NCBI GenBank assembly: GCA_023014365.1
Contig: JAEBUN010000001.1
Location: forward strand, 2,604,001-2,668,000
Reading direction: 5' to 3'
Source of the DNA: Lepiota brunneoincarnata
Taxonomy: Eukaryota; Basidiomycota; Agaricomycetes; Agaricales; Agaricaceae
Length of the DNA: 64,000 nucleotides
Shown here: positions 12,997-24,219 of the stretch, one piece after another
Layout of the letters: each line of letters begins with the position of its first letter
How positions within the stretch are numbered: position 1 is the first letter of the stretch
Position numbers and translations under genes: made by a program
Notes under the pieces: generated by a model
The model's input: only the letters and a program-made list of their open reading frames with translations
Database searches by the model: none
Told to the model about the DNA's origin: nothing

Positions 12997-14359
12997 TCAA
13001 AAACGCTTGTATAATTCATCAATCAATGGCACCACGACGCTATCACGGCATGGAGATTTCGGGACGTTATCCTGGGAGGGCACCAGCTTTGGGAGAAGCG
13101 GTACCATACGGGATATTTGGACATCCCGACCCTGACTGCCAAAGTAACGCCCGCTTTCAAAGTTCCAACAGTCGTTACAGCGTGGCCAGTTGGCCAATCC
13201 ATACAGGTATTGGTCTACTTGCTTGTCCATCTCGGGGCCCCAGGATGGGAGCATCTCCAAATCGTCTAGAAATTTTGCTTCAATGTCTGAATGGTAATCT
13301 GCGGCCCAGTCGACGGCTTCTTGTAGGTCGATCTGAAACTGGCGCATGGCCAGAGTGATGATGTTGTGTCGGTCATCCCCGACCGCTTGTTCTTTGTTGT
13401 ATGATACAAGGTCCTGGAGGGCAGTCCGTCAGAGCTTTGTTTTGTCGAAATAAGTTCTGCAGTGCAATACTTACGTTATCCAGAATGATAAGGTCGGTGA
13501 TGTACAACGACAACTGTACCAGTACAGGATGATAAAAGACGTGGTCTGGCAGATCGAGGTCGAGTTCCATGGGCACGAAAGATGGCCGGGCACCAATATT
13601 CTGGCGGCGGTTCTCGAGATATGCGTCGATGGTTCTGAATACGTCGTGATCTCGATCATACGCTTGCTGTACGACTGACTCGAGGTATGCTGTCAAGCTC
13701 TCCACCATATGGCGCTGCGATGTAGGAGTGGCTGTCTCCATTGCCAACTGCCAAAACCTGAAATGTTTGACAACAAGTGTGAGTAAATGCCCAGCTTCCA
13801 AGTGTAACGCCTTACTCCTGAGCGATTCTTCCAAGGATTATTTCTCCATCGGGACGCGGCTTGTGGGGGTTGTTCAGCGCATCTATCACAACATCCACCA
13901 TCTGTCGGACAGCTGATGCAGGTGCCGTATCCGTATACTCGTCCACAACGAAGAACAGGTTCATCAAGTCGCAACCGGTTCTTAAATGCTCTATGGATGT
14001 GGCGTTACAGACAGAAACGCGCTCTAAAGCAAATATGGTTACCTTTCGAGACCCATGGGTATGCCAGTGCAGCAAGACGACCTAATGGTTTATGCATTAG
14101 TGTTGGCTCTGATTTGCGAACTCTCTACTCACCAAAGTCGCACTTATCAAATGCACGTTGCGATTCAGAAGTAAAGGCATTGAAGCCTCGGAACCATGTA
14201 TCCGATGCTTCCCTGACTTCTTCATAGTGTCGGTTGATTGCTCGGGGCCATGGCCAACTGTCCATAGTCCTAGGAAGATAGAGGAAACCTGGATGGATGT
14301 CGAGACGCATAAGAGGCGGGAATTTCAATCTTTTGGGCGGTGCACTCACTCAACTTCAT
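12997..14359 (-). CDS. Sesquiterpene synthase (class I terpene cyclase)
   Basis: Cyclises farnesyl diphosphate to a sesquiterpene hydrocarbon in the cytosol; Mg2+ dependent. Six exons (14350-14359, 14133-14288, 14043-14081, 13816-13990, 13475-13757, 12997-13413) join in one frame to give 359 residues. The first metal motif is D-E-Y-T-D in '[14 protein letters not shown]'; the second is the NSE triad 'NDLVSYNKE', restored by intron 13414-13474. The C-terminal R-Y pair is in 'NFESGRYFG'. The N-terminal '[14 protein letters not shown]' block is also typical. The start at 14357-14359 needs a 10-base first exon with a GTGAGT donor; ATG at about 14308 (MRLDIHPG...) is the alternative. The overall pattern resembles the basidiomycete clade that includes protoilludene synthases; the product cannot be read from sequence. 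Confidence 0.93.
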
Positions 14360-15094
14360 CTTTATAGTCAGCGGATAAAGCATTCCGAAACCAGGGAGCC
14401 AGGTCGAGCGGTCTATTTTTGACTGTCCTACAATCAAAGTCCTATTCGTGCGACGTCTGGTAGTTTAGCCATCCCGGATTCATTGGCAAGGCACGACTGA
14501 TTTCTGATGAAACAACCTCGGAGGCGGCCTTTGTCACGACTGCGATACGTTTTCGACTAGGGATTAGCATCTCTTGGATCTGGCTGTGTATAGTTTGCGT
14601 GCTTGTCGGTGTCGAGAGGTATTGCGCGACCTTCAAACTCCGCCAAACTCTGGCCAGCATAGGCTTCCTTTCTCCGTCGTTCCCGACAACAGCACGCATA
14701 CTAAAGAAAGAAGACGGGTACACCTACTAGTCATTTAGCCCGCACTACCGGAGATAGTTGCATTGCATTCTTTGATTACTTCTGATGACCAATGCCGACC
14801 AGCGCCGTGTCTAAACATACTCGATACACCTTCGTCTTTTTCCGTAGCAGAATATTCAGGAGCATCTGAGCATCAGCTAAGGGTCAGTTTTCGATCTCGG
14901 CGAAAGTGGATGGCTATCCCACACCCTGTTTCCGCAGGCGCTAGTGACACGTTTTTGGTTCTGTGATGATAGGTGTCTGGCTGTGTCCGGTGTGGGCGTC
15001 CACCCCTGGCGCACCTCATTGTGCCCTAAATAGTACGTACTTAAGATCCCCATCTGGGTCTCTTTATACCCCCCACACCATACTACTCAGAGCG
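14360..15094. other. Intergenic between divergent synthase and P450
   Basis: Shared promoter region of the terpene synthase (-) and P450 (+), which suggests co-regulation. It includes a 93-residue minus-strand frame (14442-14723) that has no recognisable family and may be chance or a relic. A TTTATA element lies at 15063-15068, just before the P450 start. Confidence 0.5.
15063..15070 (+). promoter_or_regulatory. TATA-like element upstream of P450
   Basis: TTTATACC lies 32 bases before the P450 ATG (15095) within a CT/C-rich stretch. Position and composition fit a core promoter with a very short leader; functional status is inferred. Confidence 0.35.
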
Positions 15095-17394
15095 ATGGCT
15101 TGGACAGCCCTCGACCCTCAGCGGGCAACCGGGATGCAAACTTGGCATGTTGTCCTCTTATTGTTCCTTGGCTCCGTAATTTTATCCGTGCGCTCGCATT
15201 TCCGACGGAGGCATTTGCCTCCAGGGCCCACTGGACTTCCCATTATCGGAAATTTGTTCCAGATGCCCGTAACTCTTCCTTGGATTCGCTTCGCGGAAGT
15301 GGCTAAGCAATATGGTACGTGTTTTAGCACTCTAGTCCCCGATGAATTCCCGCTGGAAAGGACATCTAGGGCCTATCATTTCTTTCAACGCAGCCGGCCA
15401 GCCAGTTATAGTGCTGAATAACCACAAGTCCGCTTATGAACTTTTCGGTACGGCCGTTTGGATCAGCTTGGGGATGGGACTGATGTGCTTTATCATCTTG
15501 CAGATCGCCGCGGTACAAACTACAGTCACCGTCCCCGATTTGTTATGGCGGGTGAATTGCTCTGCGGTGGTACCATGCTTACATTCATTTCTTACGGTGA
15601 TCTGTATGTACCCCTCTCCCTTGCTCTGTCATAGGAGGGATGCACTCAAAAACCTGTAGGTTTCGTCGAATGCGCAGAGTGACATATGAGACGTTTGGCC
15701 CTCACAAGTCAGAACAGTTCCAAACGCTTCAAGAACACGAGGCGGTCAACATGGTCCTGGAAACGCTGGCGGCTCCCGATGATTGGGACGCCATTGTCAA
15801 AAAGTGAGTAGCCAGATAATTTAGCGCGATAATTCACCCACCTCTCATTCTTCATAGGTCAACTTCTTCCAATATTTTGACAGCAACCTATGGCTGGCCT
15901 AGGTTATCCGAATCATACATGCCCTTGGTGGAACGAATCCATGCTCATACGGCCACACTCGCCAGTGCTTGTATCCCTGGCAAAAGTATGGTCGATATCT
16001 TCCCCTTCTTGAATTATCTTCCACTTTGGATGGCAAAATGGAAGCGAAATGCCCTCAACTGGCATAAAGGGGAAACAGAAATGTTCGAAGGATTCAATGA
16101 CGAGGTCGCTCAGAAAATGGCTAGTCCCTTTTTTATTTGTTTATCTACCAGGCTTTGAGCTGAGCTTCATTGTGATAGGCAAATGGAGAGGAACCTCACT
16201 GCTTCGTATCCTCCTTGATTGAATCCGAGGATCGTCATGGCCTTTCTAAGAAAGAGGCCGCATGGCTAGCCGGACTTATGTTGTGCGTTTGGACTCGAAC
16301 AGGTGTGCGAAAAACCAGCTAATTTGTTGTTCTGATAGTTCTGGGGGAGCGGAAACCACAACGGCTTCGATTGCGAACTTTGTTATTGCAATGTTACATC
16401 ATCCTAACGTGATGCGAAAGGCACAAGCAGAAATTGATAGTGTTGTTGGCAGAGACCGGGTTCCGACTTTTGCTGACAGGCCACGTTTACCGTATCTGCA
16501 AGCCATCGTAAAGGAGTTGTTGCGCTGGAGACCACCTGGTCCATTGGGTAAGCTTTTGTTGTCTTTGAGGCATTTTCGGAAAATTGACCGTTGTTTGATG
16601 AAGGTATTCCCCGGCGCGTTGCACAGGCAAGTATCGAATGTTTGCGAGTACAAGAATTGGCATTGAGAACAAGCATCTCCTAGGACGACTGGTATGAAGG
16701 GTATTTCATTCCCAAAGGTAATTGAATTCTCTTGCCAGTTACCCTCTCGACTGACATCTTCGTAGGGGCCACAATAATCTCCAATATTTGGTCGGTGTCG
16801 CATCTCTCCGCACCGTGTCTCCTATTATTCATCGTTAATCGCTTATTTTCATAGGGCAATTAATAGGTTTATTTCAAATTTTCGGGATTGAATATCTTAT
16901 AACACATTCTTTACAGAGACCCAGACATATACAGAGATCCTGATAATTTCCTACCGGAACGATTTCTAGATGAAACTGGCACAGAAACCACTTCTCCCCC
17001 TGATATGCATTCGCTTGGGCATAGCACTTTTGGATTCGGCAGACGGTGCGCAGATAATCCGATAGATTTCCGTTGGCTTGATCCTCACCATCGTCGCTTA
17101 GGTCATGCGCCGGTATAACGTTCGCCACTCAATCCCTTTTCATTGATTTTGCCCTTCTCCTATGGACATTCGATATCGAGAAAGCAAGGGACGCCCATGG
17201 GAATGAAATTCTGCCTTCCCTGACAGACGTCATCGATGCTGGGGCTGTAGTGTGAGTAGTTCCTAAAATTGATGGCAACTAGTAGTCTAACCTGGTGTAG
17301 TGGACCGGCGCCTTTCCAGTGTAAATTTACGCCTCGCTCTCCGCAGGTGGGTGTGATATTAGAAAAGACAAGGGCAGGCCTAGCAGGGCTTTGA
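15095..17394 (+). CDS. Cytochrome P450 monooxygenase
   Basis: ER-anchored heme-thiolate monooxygenase, probably oxidising the neighbouring synthase's terpene. N-terminal anchor 'WHVVLLLFLGSVILSV' and the proline hinge 'LPPGPTGLPIIGNL'. I-helix 'SSGGAETTTASI' (oxygen-binding A-G-x-E-T-like). K-helix E-L-L-R in 'KELLRWRPPGPLG'. The 'LPERF' meander block and the heme loop 'FGFGRRSCAG' with the axial Cys are rebuilt when the intron near 17048-17101 is removed. It ends 'VGVILEKTRAGLAGL' at 17394. There are at least eleven introns, including a 23-base exon (16604-16626), a 12-base exon (16855-16866) and two apparent GC-AG introns (donors at 16120 and 16627). No frame break was found, unlike its neighbours. 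Confidence 0.92.
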
Positions 17395-17855
17395 GGGAAT
17401 TCCCGAACACAAGATGCCAGCCTACAACAGTATACCCCGTGTTCCAACTGTAGGCGTAGCGGCTAGACAGTGATTTGTTTAGATTCGGATTCTTGCATGT
17501 ATCGATGACTTGCAGTGCAATTGAAAAACTATAACTATGATTACAACAAACTATATACGTATCTAAGGAATCTTTTGGGACCATCCCCGCAGAGGTGATA
17601 TGGGCAGTATAACGTGCCACGAGATAAGTTTCGACTCTAGCGGGATTTTAGGCCTTTCGCCCAGCTTCAGCGACACTCAGCTGATCAGCACATCAACCAT
17701 AGTTCATTACAAATAAATAAGGGATCTAGTAGCTGAATATCCAGCTATGTAGTTAATTGAAATATGGAGGACCACGAGCAATAGTGTCTGTTTGGTATCT
17801 TTGATGATTGTATGCAGGCTTAAATTAAAACAGCAGTCAAAATAAATGATTCGTT
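17395..17855. other. Intergenic, convergent 3' flanks
   Basis: AT-rich space between the convergent P450 and adenylation gene, with no recognisable coding sequence. Likely terminators for both genes lie here; no specific signal could be fixed. Confidence 0.45.
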
Positions 17856-19865
17856 TCAAGAACTTGGCTTTCCCACAAGCTCCTTCAGTCGCACCTTGTC
17901 TACCTTCCCATTGCTGAAACCCGATAAAGTAAGCATAGCTACCCAGATATCGGATATGTGTCAACTTTACCTTGTAAGCGGAAGTACGTCCAAGGCCACG
18001 TATCGTGTTGGGATCGCATATCGGGGAAGCACCATTGTGACGGCTTGGTTAACAATCTGCGCCACTAGGTTTCCGGGGGTATAGAACCCGATCAATTCCT
18101 GTTCAACAAGCAATGCGCATGCACTTGTGACTCCTTCGCAGCTTGAGATGGCAGCACTAACGCCATCCAGTTCGACTCGGAAACCCTATTCACTTTGAGC
18201 ATGTATAGATAGTAGAGCCACGACCGTGTCACCCACCTTTATTTTTACCTGATCATCAATACGCCCCAAATGCTCAAGCTGTCCGTCCCTCCATCTTCCA
18301 ATATCACCGGTATTGTACATCCATCTGTGAGAAATGTTTTAGCCCGGTAAAACAAACGTGAGATAGCCGTATCGGACTAACCCGCCTTCCTGGAAGGGAT
18401 CATCGACAAATTTGGCTGCCATGAGCTCTGGACGCTGAAGATAGCCTTGGGAAATTCCTCTGCCGCCTGCCCATATAATGCCGGATTGCCCGGGAGACAC
18501 TGGATCACGATTGCTGTCGAGTATATAGATATTGTTGTTGGGTGTCGGCTGGCCAATTGATATGGGTGTCCCACACACGTGTCGTCGCATAGTGTTCACA
18601 ATCGTGACCTGGGGTTTATTGGTTGAGCACGGAGTTATTAGTTCCAAATAGCATTTACATACCTCTGTGGGGCCGCAGCAGTTGTAAAACTCGACACAGC
18701 TAGCCCAGCGATCTGCCAGACTTTGTGAGCACGGCTCCCCTGCAGTGGCCACCACTTTGAGGTTTGGATAGTCATCAGGATCATGAGAAGCAAGAATTGA
18801 GGGCGTCGATATCACAACGTCGACAGTCTTCATGACCGCGATCCAGTCCTTTCGTCGAGGACCTCTCAAATAAAGAGTTCCGCCATTCAACAGGCATCCT
18901 AATGTCTCCCATACGCACATATCAAAAGCAATATTGAGAAGCTGGGCCACCTTTGTTCCTCGACGAACATGCAAGTCACCAGGTGATGTGGATAACACTA
19001 TACGAAAGTAAGTATCGCTTGAACCTGTGGCTATCTTAGAGACGTACAATTAACAACATTTGCGTGGCTCACGACGACTCCTTTAGGCACTCCGGTAGTT
19101 CCTGCACACAATATCCACATAACTATAAATGATACAACGCATGGATACCCACCAGATGTGTAAATGATATATGCAGGATTTGAAGTTCCTGTCGCCGTAT
19201 CGTTTTCAATGGGTTGTTCCTGGTCCGGTACATTAGAGGATATAAGAGAGAGGATGTCTTCGATGCATCCGAATGGAACATCCCCAAGGATCGCTTCCCT
19301 GATGGACAAACGCTTTCGACAAAAGAGTGTAGGCGGGGTTAGCGTCGGATATGATGCTTCGGAGCGTATTGTCGGGTAGATGGTCTCCGTCAAGAGGGAC
19401 GTATGCTCCTCCAGCCCGTAGGATAGCCAGTATTGCAGTTACTTGTGGAATGGATCGCTGGCCAATTAGGCAAACGTTGGCTCCGGTGCAGACGCCTCTG
19501 GCTCGTAGGAAGTCTGCAAGTAGTAAAGATTGCCGGTCTAGCTCTCCATAGGAAATGGCTTGTCCGTGTATGTCCACGATGGCAATGTCGGCGGGAAATG
19601 ATTTGGCGTGAACATTAAACATTTCGTGTATATGGGTATATTTTGTCTTCGTTCGCTCGCCAAAGGAGCATGGGGGAAGTGTCGTTCCTGACCCTGCCGG
19701 TGGTGCTAAAAGGCTAGTTGATGGGCTTGAAAGGAGTTGCCTGAAAGAGTAGAGGATCTCCAGAATAGTTGTAGCGTCGCGAATAGAAAACCGGATTGAA
19801 GAGGCGATCTTCGCCATGTTTGGAGCAAAGGTGAGGTTTGTTGATATGCCTGAGGCCATTAACAT
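17856..19865 (-). CDS. Stand-alone adenylation-domain protein (NRPS-like), one frame break
   Basis: ATP-dependent acyl/aminoacyl adenylating enzyme. Visible core motifs in order: 'ISYGELDRQSLLLADFL' (A1-like), 'LAILRAGGAYVPLD' (A2), 'YTSGTTGVPKGVVVSH' (A3, rebuilt by intron 19103-19150), 'FDMCVWE' (A4), 'NCCGPTE' (A5), 'YNTGDIGRW' (A7), 'GRIDDQVKIKGFRVEL' (A8) and 'LPLTSNGKVDK' (A10 with its lysine). The protein stops about ten residues after A10, with no carrier, reductase or thioesterase domain. The N-terminal 50 residues resemble the tail of a condensation domain, so it may be a fragment of a larger NRPS. Near 19300-19350 the frame shifts between 'SDANPAYTLL' and 'RKRLSIREAILGDVPFG'. The start is taken at 19865; an upstream ATG (19958) would read through the poly-G tract as prolines. 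The substrate is unknown. Confidence 0.75.
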
Positions 19866-20201
19866 TGTAGTCGAGTCGACTTGTCGGGGGGGGGGGGGGG
19901 GGGTTGGGTTGGGCCAGGTTGTGTAAGGGTGGCGATAATTATGTATGATGGGCCGCATAATAATAGGATCTGAACTCTAGATCTGAAACGCTGTTCAAAC
20001 GCATTCTCGGCGGCAGTTTCGGGGTAATCATCTAAGATAGTATCGGTCTGGCGCTAGCAGCGGAGAGTCTTGCTGTGTGCTTCTGATGGCAGTTCAGGCC
20101 CGCTTACATCAGAAGGTGCTACGCTTGATGACTCTCACAGTCCATCCTGTTAACTGCCCCGCTGACCCTCCCAAGTCTGCATTCATCCGCACCCTTCCAA
20201 A
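19866..20201. other. Divergent promoter region with poly-G tract
   Basis: Shared upstream space of the adenylation gene (-) and alpha/beta hydrolase (+). It contains the 18-G run and C/T-rich sequence just before the hydrolase ATG. Confidence 0.5.
19886..19903. repeat. Poly-G (18) homopolymer
   Basis: Eighteen consecutive G residues on the + strand, followed by GGG-T-T-GGG runs. It lies 20 bases upstream of the inferred adenylation-gene start. Such a tract is unstable and error-prone in sequencing. Confidence 0.97.
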
Positions 20202-21522
20202 ATGACCTTTGCATTCCGCAACCAACCGCTCAAAGGGCTGTATCTCCTGTTTATGGGGCTGTTTATTCTGGTCGTTAAACTCCCTTTCTACGCCGTACGC
20301 TATGCTGTCCCAAGCATGCGCCCCCGTCGGTCATGGACTCTGGGAAGGTCCCTCATCGTTGTCGTCTTCCAGTCCTTCGTCAATGTCATGTACAGCACGA
20401 CCTTGTTAGCGGCCCCAGATCCACAGGAAGCCGCCGCCTTGGGGGATTCAATCGGTTTTGTCTCGATTGAAGCAACCCCGGAGTTGGTCAGCGGCGAGGT
20501 TCTGGAGGCGACCAAGGTCAATAATGTGTCACCTGTAAAGACGGGCGGTTTCTGGTATGCTCCAAAAGGCAGGGAGGTCAGGGTAGGCCAAAAAGCCGCA
20601 AGGGACGAAAAAGTCATATATCATTTCCACGGTTAGTAGACATGGGTTTCCCTAATGGTATTTGGCGATCTGACGCAATGCCTCAATGTTCACAGGCGGC
20701 GGGTTTACGGTAATGTTATTCATTTCATCGGAAATACGTCGACTGAGTCCGTGGTAGAGCGGGACCGGTAATCCGTCAAGTGGCCCCATGAAGGCTATCG
20801 CTGACGGGCTCATCCAACACGTCTCATCCAGTCCCCGCCTTTTTGCCCTCGAATATCGCTTGTCATCCGCTCCACCATTCGGGTATTCGAACCCATTTCC
20901 CGCTGCTCTGCTCGACGCCGTAGCGGGATACCACTATCTTGTTGTTGAACTCGGCTTCGAGCCACAAAACGTTATTGTCTCCGGCGACTCGGCAGGAGGC
21001 CTTGTCGCCTTCTGGTTGGCGCGCTACCTGAGTATCAGCAATTTCCCGAACCTCCCTGCCCCCGGCGCCATGCTTCTTCTCTCTCCTACCGTCGATTGGG
21101 CTAACACGCACATGGGACCCACCTCCTCGATGAAAAGGCATGCGTCCTCGGACTTTGTATATCCGATTTTAGCTTCGGGTTACACTCTTCGTGCTCTTTT
21201 GGGAAATATGCCGGAAGCCGAGGCTGCGCAAAACCCATGGATGGCGCCCGGGTCGATTTCACTCCAGCATCCACCCGGGCTTTTTGAAGGGCTTCCCAAA
21301 ACATGCATTGTCGCAGGTGGGGCGGAGCAGACCCTCGATGCGATGGTGGCCCTGAAGGAGAGGTTGGAAGAGGACATGGGAAAGAGTAATGTCAAGTACT
21401 TGGAGCAGCCTGACGCTACGCACGATTTCTTGGGGCATTCGTGGCATGAGCCAGAACGAACCGAGACACTTGGCGACATTGCACAATGGGTCAATGATGA
21501 GGTCTGGACACAGTCTGGGTGA
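20202..21522 (+). CDS. Alpha/beta hydrolase fold-3 (hormone-sensitive-lipase family)
   Basis: Serine esterase/acyl hydrolase of the HSL family. N-terminal membrane segment 'LYLLFMGLFILVVKLPF'. The oxyanion-hole H-G-G-G motif (FHGGGF) is rebuilt by introns at about 20633-20695 and 20710-20755. Nucleophile elbow G-D-S-A-G-G in 'VIVSGDSAGGL'; catalytic His in 'DATHDFLGH'; 'AEQTLDAM' is the likely acid loop. Three exons, no frame break, about 415 residues. It is divergent from the adenylation gene. A broken duplicate of the elbow region lies at 11.6 kb, on the far side of the terpene synthase. A role in de-esterifying or trimming the cluster product is inference. Confidence 0.88.
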
Positions 21523-22496
21523 TTCGCGGGACAGCAGTTGCCCACCGAGGTTGAATAGCTATGAAATGCATCTCCATGCTTCCAGTGTTTCTTACTGTTC
21601 TACATGCGTAGTCCAATTTTGTTAGAATTCTGATCTTGTATTGAAGGACCCTTTGTGGTGATCGGATATGCTAAATAGCTGGTTAGGGCTGGCGCGTGCT
21701 GATCGCACTTGGCCAAGCTTTTAAAAATTCGAGAAATGTCGCTACGCTACACATAAATACCTCTCTTCACCAGCATGATGATGACTCTCGGCCCACTGGC
21801 AACCGTTGACTTCGCAAGAACCCTGTAGACTAGACACCCTTCCAGATGATTTGGCTATTTGATCGGCATGAGTTTACAACCAACCTATTCTCGTTGCATG
21901 GGAAGCTGAGCACCCGAGTTCGGATGGTGTTCCAGCTCGGTGAGTGGCGCCTGTGAGTGATTGCTCATCGTTCGTTGGCATTCTTCTTCTTGCAACCAAT
22001 CTACCCCCGATAGGATTGCATCAAAAGTTGTCCCGATTAAATAAGCGGACATTGTTCCGGGGTGAGATAAACTGCATTTGATACTGCTCAAACAAAAGCG
22101 AATATGAAATGGCACACTTTGCTGCATACTTAAACTCCGTTCCCAGGTTGTCATGATTATCGAAAATCATGTATCTGATAGTTACTGAAACTGTAGTTCT
22201 ACGCATTTTATATCTCGAGATTTCTCAGCTGGTTTGCGGGCTGCCTCCTCGCTGCTGTTGTATACAGTCTTTATCAGATAAGATAGTGTCAAGGGCGTCA
22301 TGGCTCCTCAGGTCGCCTTGGATGTATGATAGGGTCTCCAAGTTGATCTAGAACTGTGAGGAGACTGGAAAAGGCTTGTCTAAGCGCAACCGCTTGTCCT
22401 GACCCTTTCCGGAACCCTTTCCGTCCCTTCTTATACCTTCACGTTATTCGCTCTACCGCCCGCCCGGACCTTGAACTTGAACTAGCAACTACCAGG
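21523..22496. other. Intergenic, about 1 kb
   Basis: Gap between the terpenoid block and heme oxygenase. It is AT-rich with short open frames only. A possible in-frame N-terminal extension of the heme oxygenase begins at 22356, but the ATG at 22497 fits the family better. Confidence 0.5.
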
Positions 22497-23654
22497 ATGG
22501 TTACTGCAGAGCTCGACCTCGACATGTCCCTCCCCCTTGCTGTCCTCCTCAAAGAGTCCACAAAGAACGCTCATGAGCGGGCCGAGACCAGTCCCGGCGC
22601 AATCCTGCTCCTCAGTGGGAGGCTCAACAAGACGCACTATATCCAGTTCCTTATGATGTTGTGGCATGTCTATGAGTAAATTTATCTTCTACTCCTTCGT
22701 TTATCTACGGGCTGTTCCAACAACAAACTTCACAGTGCCTTTGAACGTGCACTCGAACAACACTCGACCCACCCAGCACTCGAGCCAACCCACAATCCGG
22801 CCCTCCTCGCCCGTGCACCGGCCCTCTCTGCCGACATTGCCCACCTCCTCCAAGTACCCCAATCCACATGGCAATCCCACCCCCTCCACCTCTCCCTCCT
22901 CTCCTCCTCTCCTCTACCACTCACCAATTACACCGACCGTATCACTACCCTCGCCAACTCGCTTGACCCTTCCGCACTCTTAGCCCACTCCTACGTCCGC
23001 TACCTCGGAGATTTAAGTGGGGGTCAATTCATCCGACGGGTGATTGTTAAGGCGTATGGGTTGGATGAGGCGAGTGGGCTTGGTGTTGAGTTTTATGCGT
23101 TCCAGGAGTTAGGCGGATCTGGGAAGAAGGCGGGACAGGGGGACATGAAGAGGATCAAGGAGTGGTTTAGAGAGGGGATGAATAAAGGCGGGGGGAGGAG
23201 CCAGGAGGTCAAAGGTAAAGCCTTTGACCGTCAATGGGCCTACTGAGACTGATTTCTTTGCGACAGCTGCCGTGGTAGACGAGGCCAATCTGGCCTTTGA
23301 GCTGAACACAGAACTCTTCTCTGTCATTGAGGCCCTCGCTGCAGAGGACAAGGATTTAGTGGAACAAGGCCAGGACCACGACAAGGAAGAAGAAATGATC
23401 TTTGAGTCGCCGTTAAAAGTGTCCCCTACTATCGAGGCGGAAAAGACGTATTCTTTGGCTTCAGTGGCTGCACTCATCGCGGCAGGTATGGGCTTTACTA
23501 GTTTGCTTGATGCATGTGCTGACGACGATTTTTTATTTATCTAGCTTGTCTGGCACATTTTATCATCGTCGTAGGCGGCCTCACAGGCGACAAGGGATAC
23601 CAGAAGTTCCTCTCTTTGGGGCGCTGGCTCACTTCTTCCCCATCCGTAGAGTGA
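22497..23654 (+). CDS. Heme oxygenase, C-terminally membrane-anchored
   Basis: Cleaves heme to biliverdin, CO and ferrous iron, using electrons from cytochrome P450 reductase, on the ER surface. Four exons (22497-22675, 22736-23214, 23267-23485, 23545-23654) give 328 residues. The proximal heme-ligand His is in 'LKESTKNAHERAE' near residue 22; the signature 'YVRYLGDLSGGQ' with the distal-helix glycines is in the middle. A charged linker 'DKDLVEQGQDHDKEEE' leads to a hydrophobic tail helix 'SLASVAALIAAACLAHFIIVVGG', which is split by the last intron. Start at 22497 was chosen because the catalytic domain begins shortly after it. Confidence 0.92.
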
Positions 23655-24219
23655 ATGACAATGTGATCTAAAGCGACCCTGCCTGTCGATCCACCGCATG
23701 TCGTAATGTAGGACTTTTTGCATTGTTGGCATTTTTTTCTCTGCCATCGTGGCCCACATGTATCCATAGGACTTACACTCCATGTATACCTACCGTCTTG
23801 CGCTTAGATCCTTGCTTCAACTTTCAATTATACATCAATCTACGAGCTAGCAACCCACTAGCGAGGTACCTTATATATATATCACATCATCAGAACCTCA
23901 CAAACTAAAAGGTGAGGGGTTACAGTAACCAATAAATCCTAAGAGTCCATCACCTAACCCAACCAACCAGGGGTGGGTCGCGCAAGAAGAGGAGAGTATG
24001 CAACAAGGGTGGGTGCCTAATACCTAACGGTGGTATGTATAAACAAGAGCGACCGGTTGCAAAACGAGCGATGTGAATGAGTAGAGACCTGGGAAAAGAG
24101 CGTCTGAGGGCCAAGGATAAGAGAATTTGAGAACACGGAACAGGTGGAAAAGAGGCCGGCAAAGAACAAGCATTGAGGAGGAAGGAGAGACACTTCATTA
24201 CCGTGCATATCCATCCTGC
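23655..24219. other. Intergenic, convergent 3' flanks
   Basis: Separates heme oxygenase (+) from the first aspartic protease (-). It includes a short TATATATAT run near 23873-23881. No gene seen. Confidence 0.45.

Noticed and set aside
14442..14723. 93-residue minus-strand gene between synthase and P450
   Set aside because: No family recognised and it lies in the shared promoter; too short to support alone.
17049..17110. Loss of the heme loop in the P450
   Set aside because: The apparent break is an intron (about 17048-17101); splicing gives 'FGFGRRSCAGITFATQS'.
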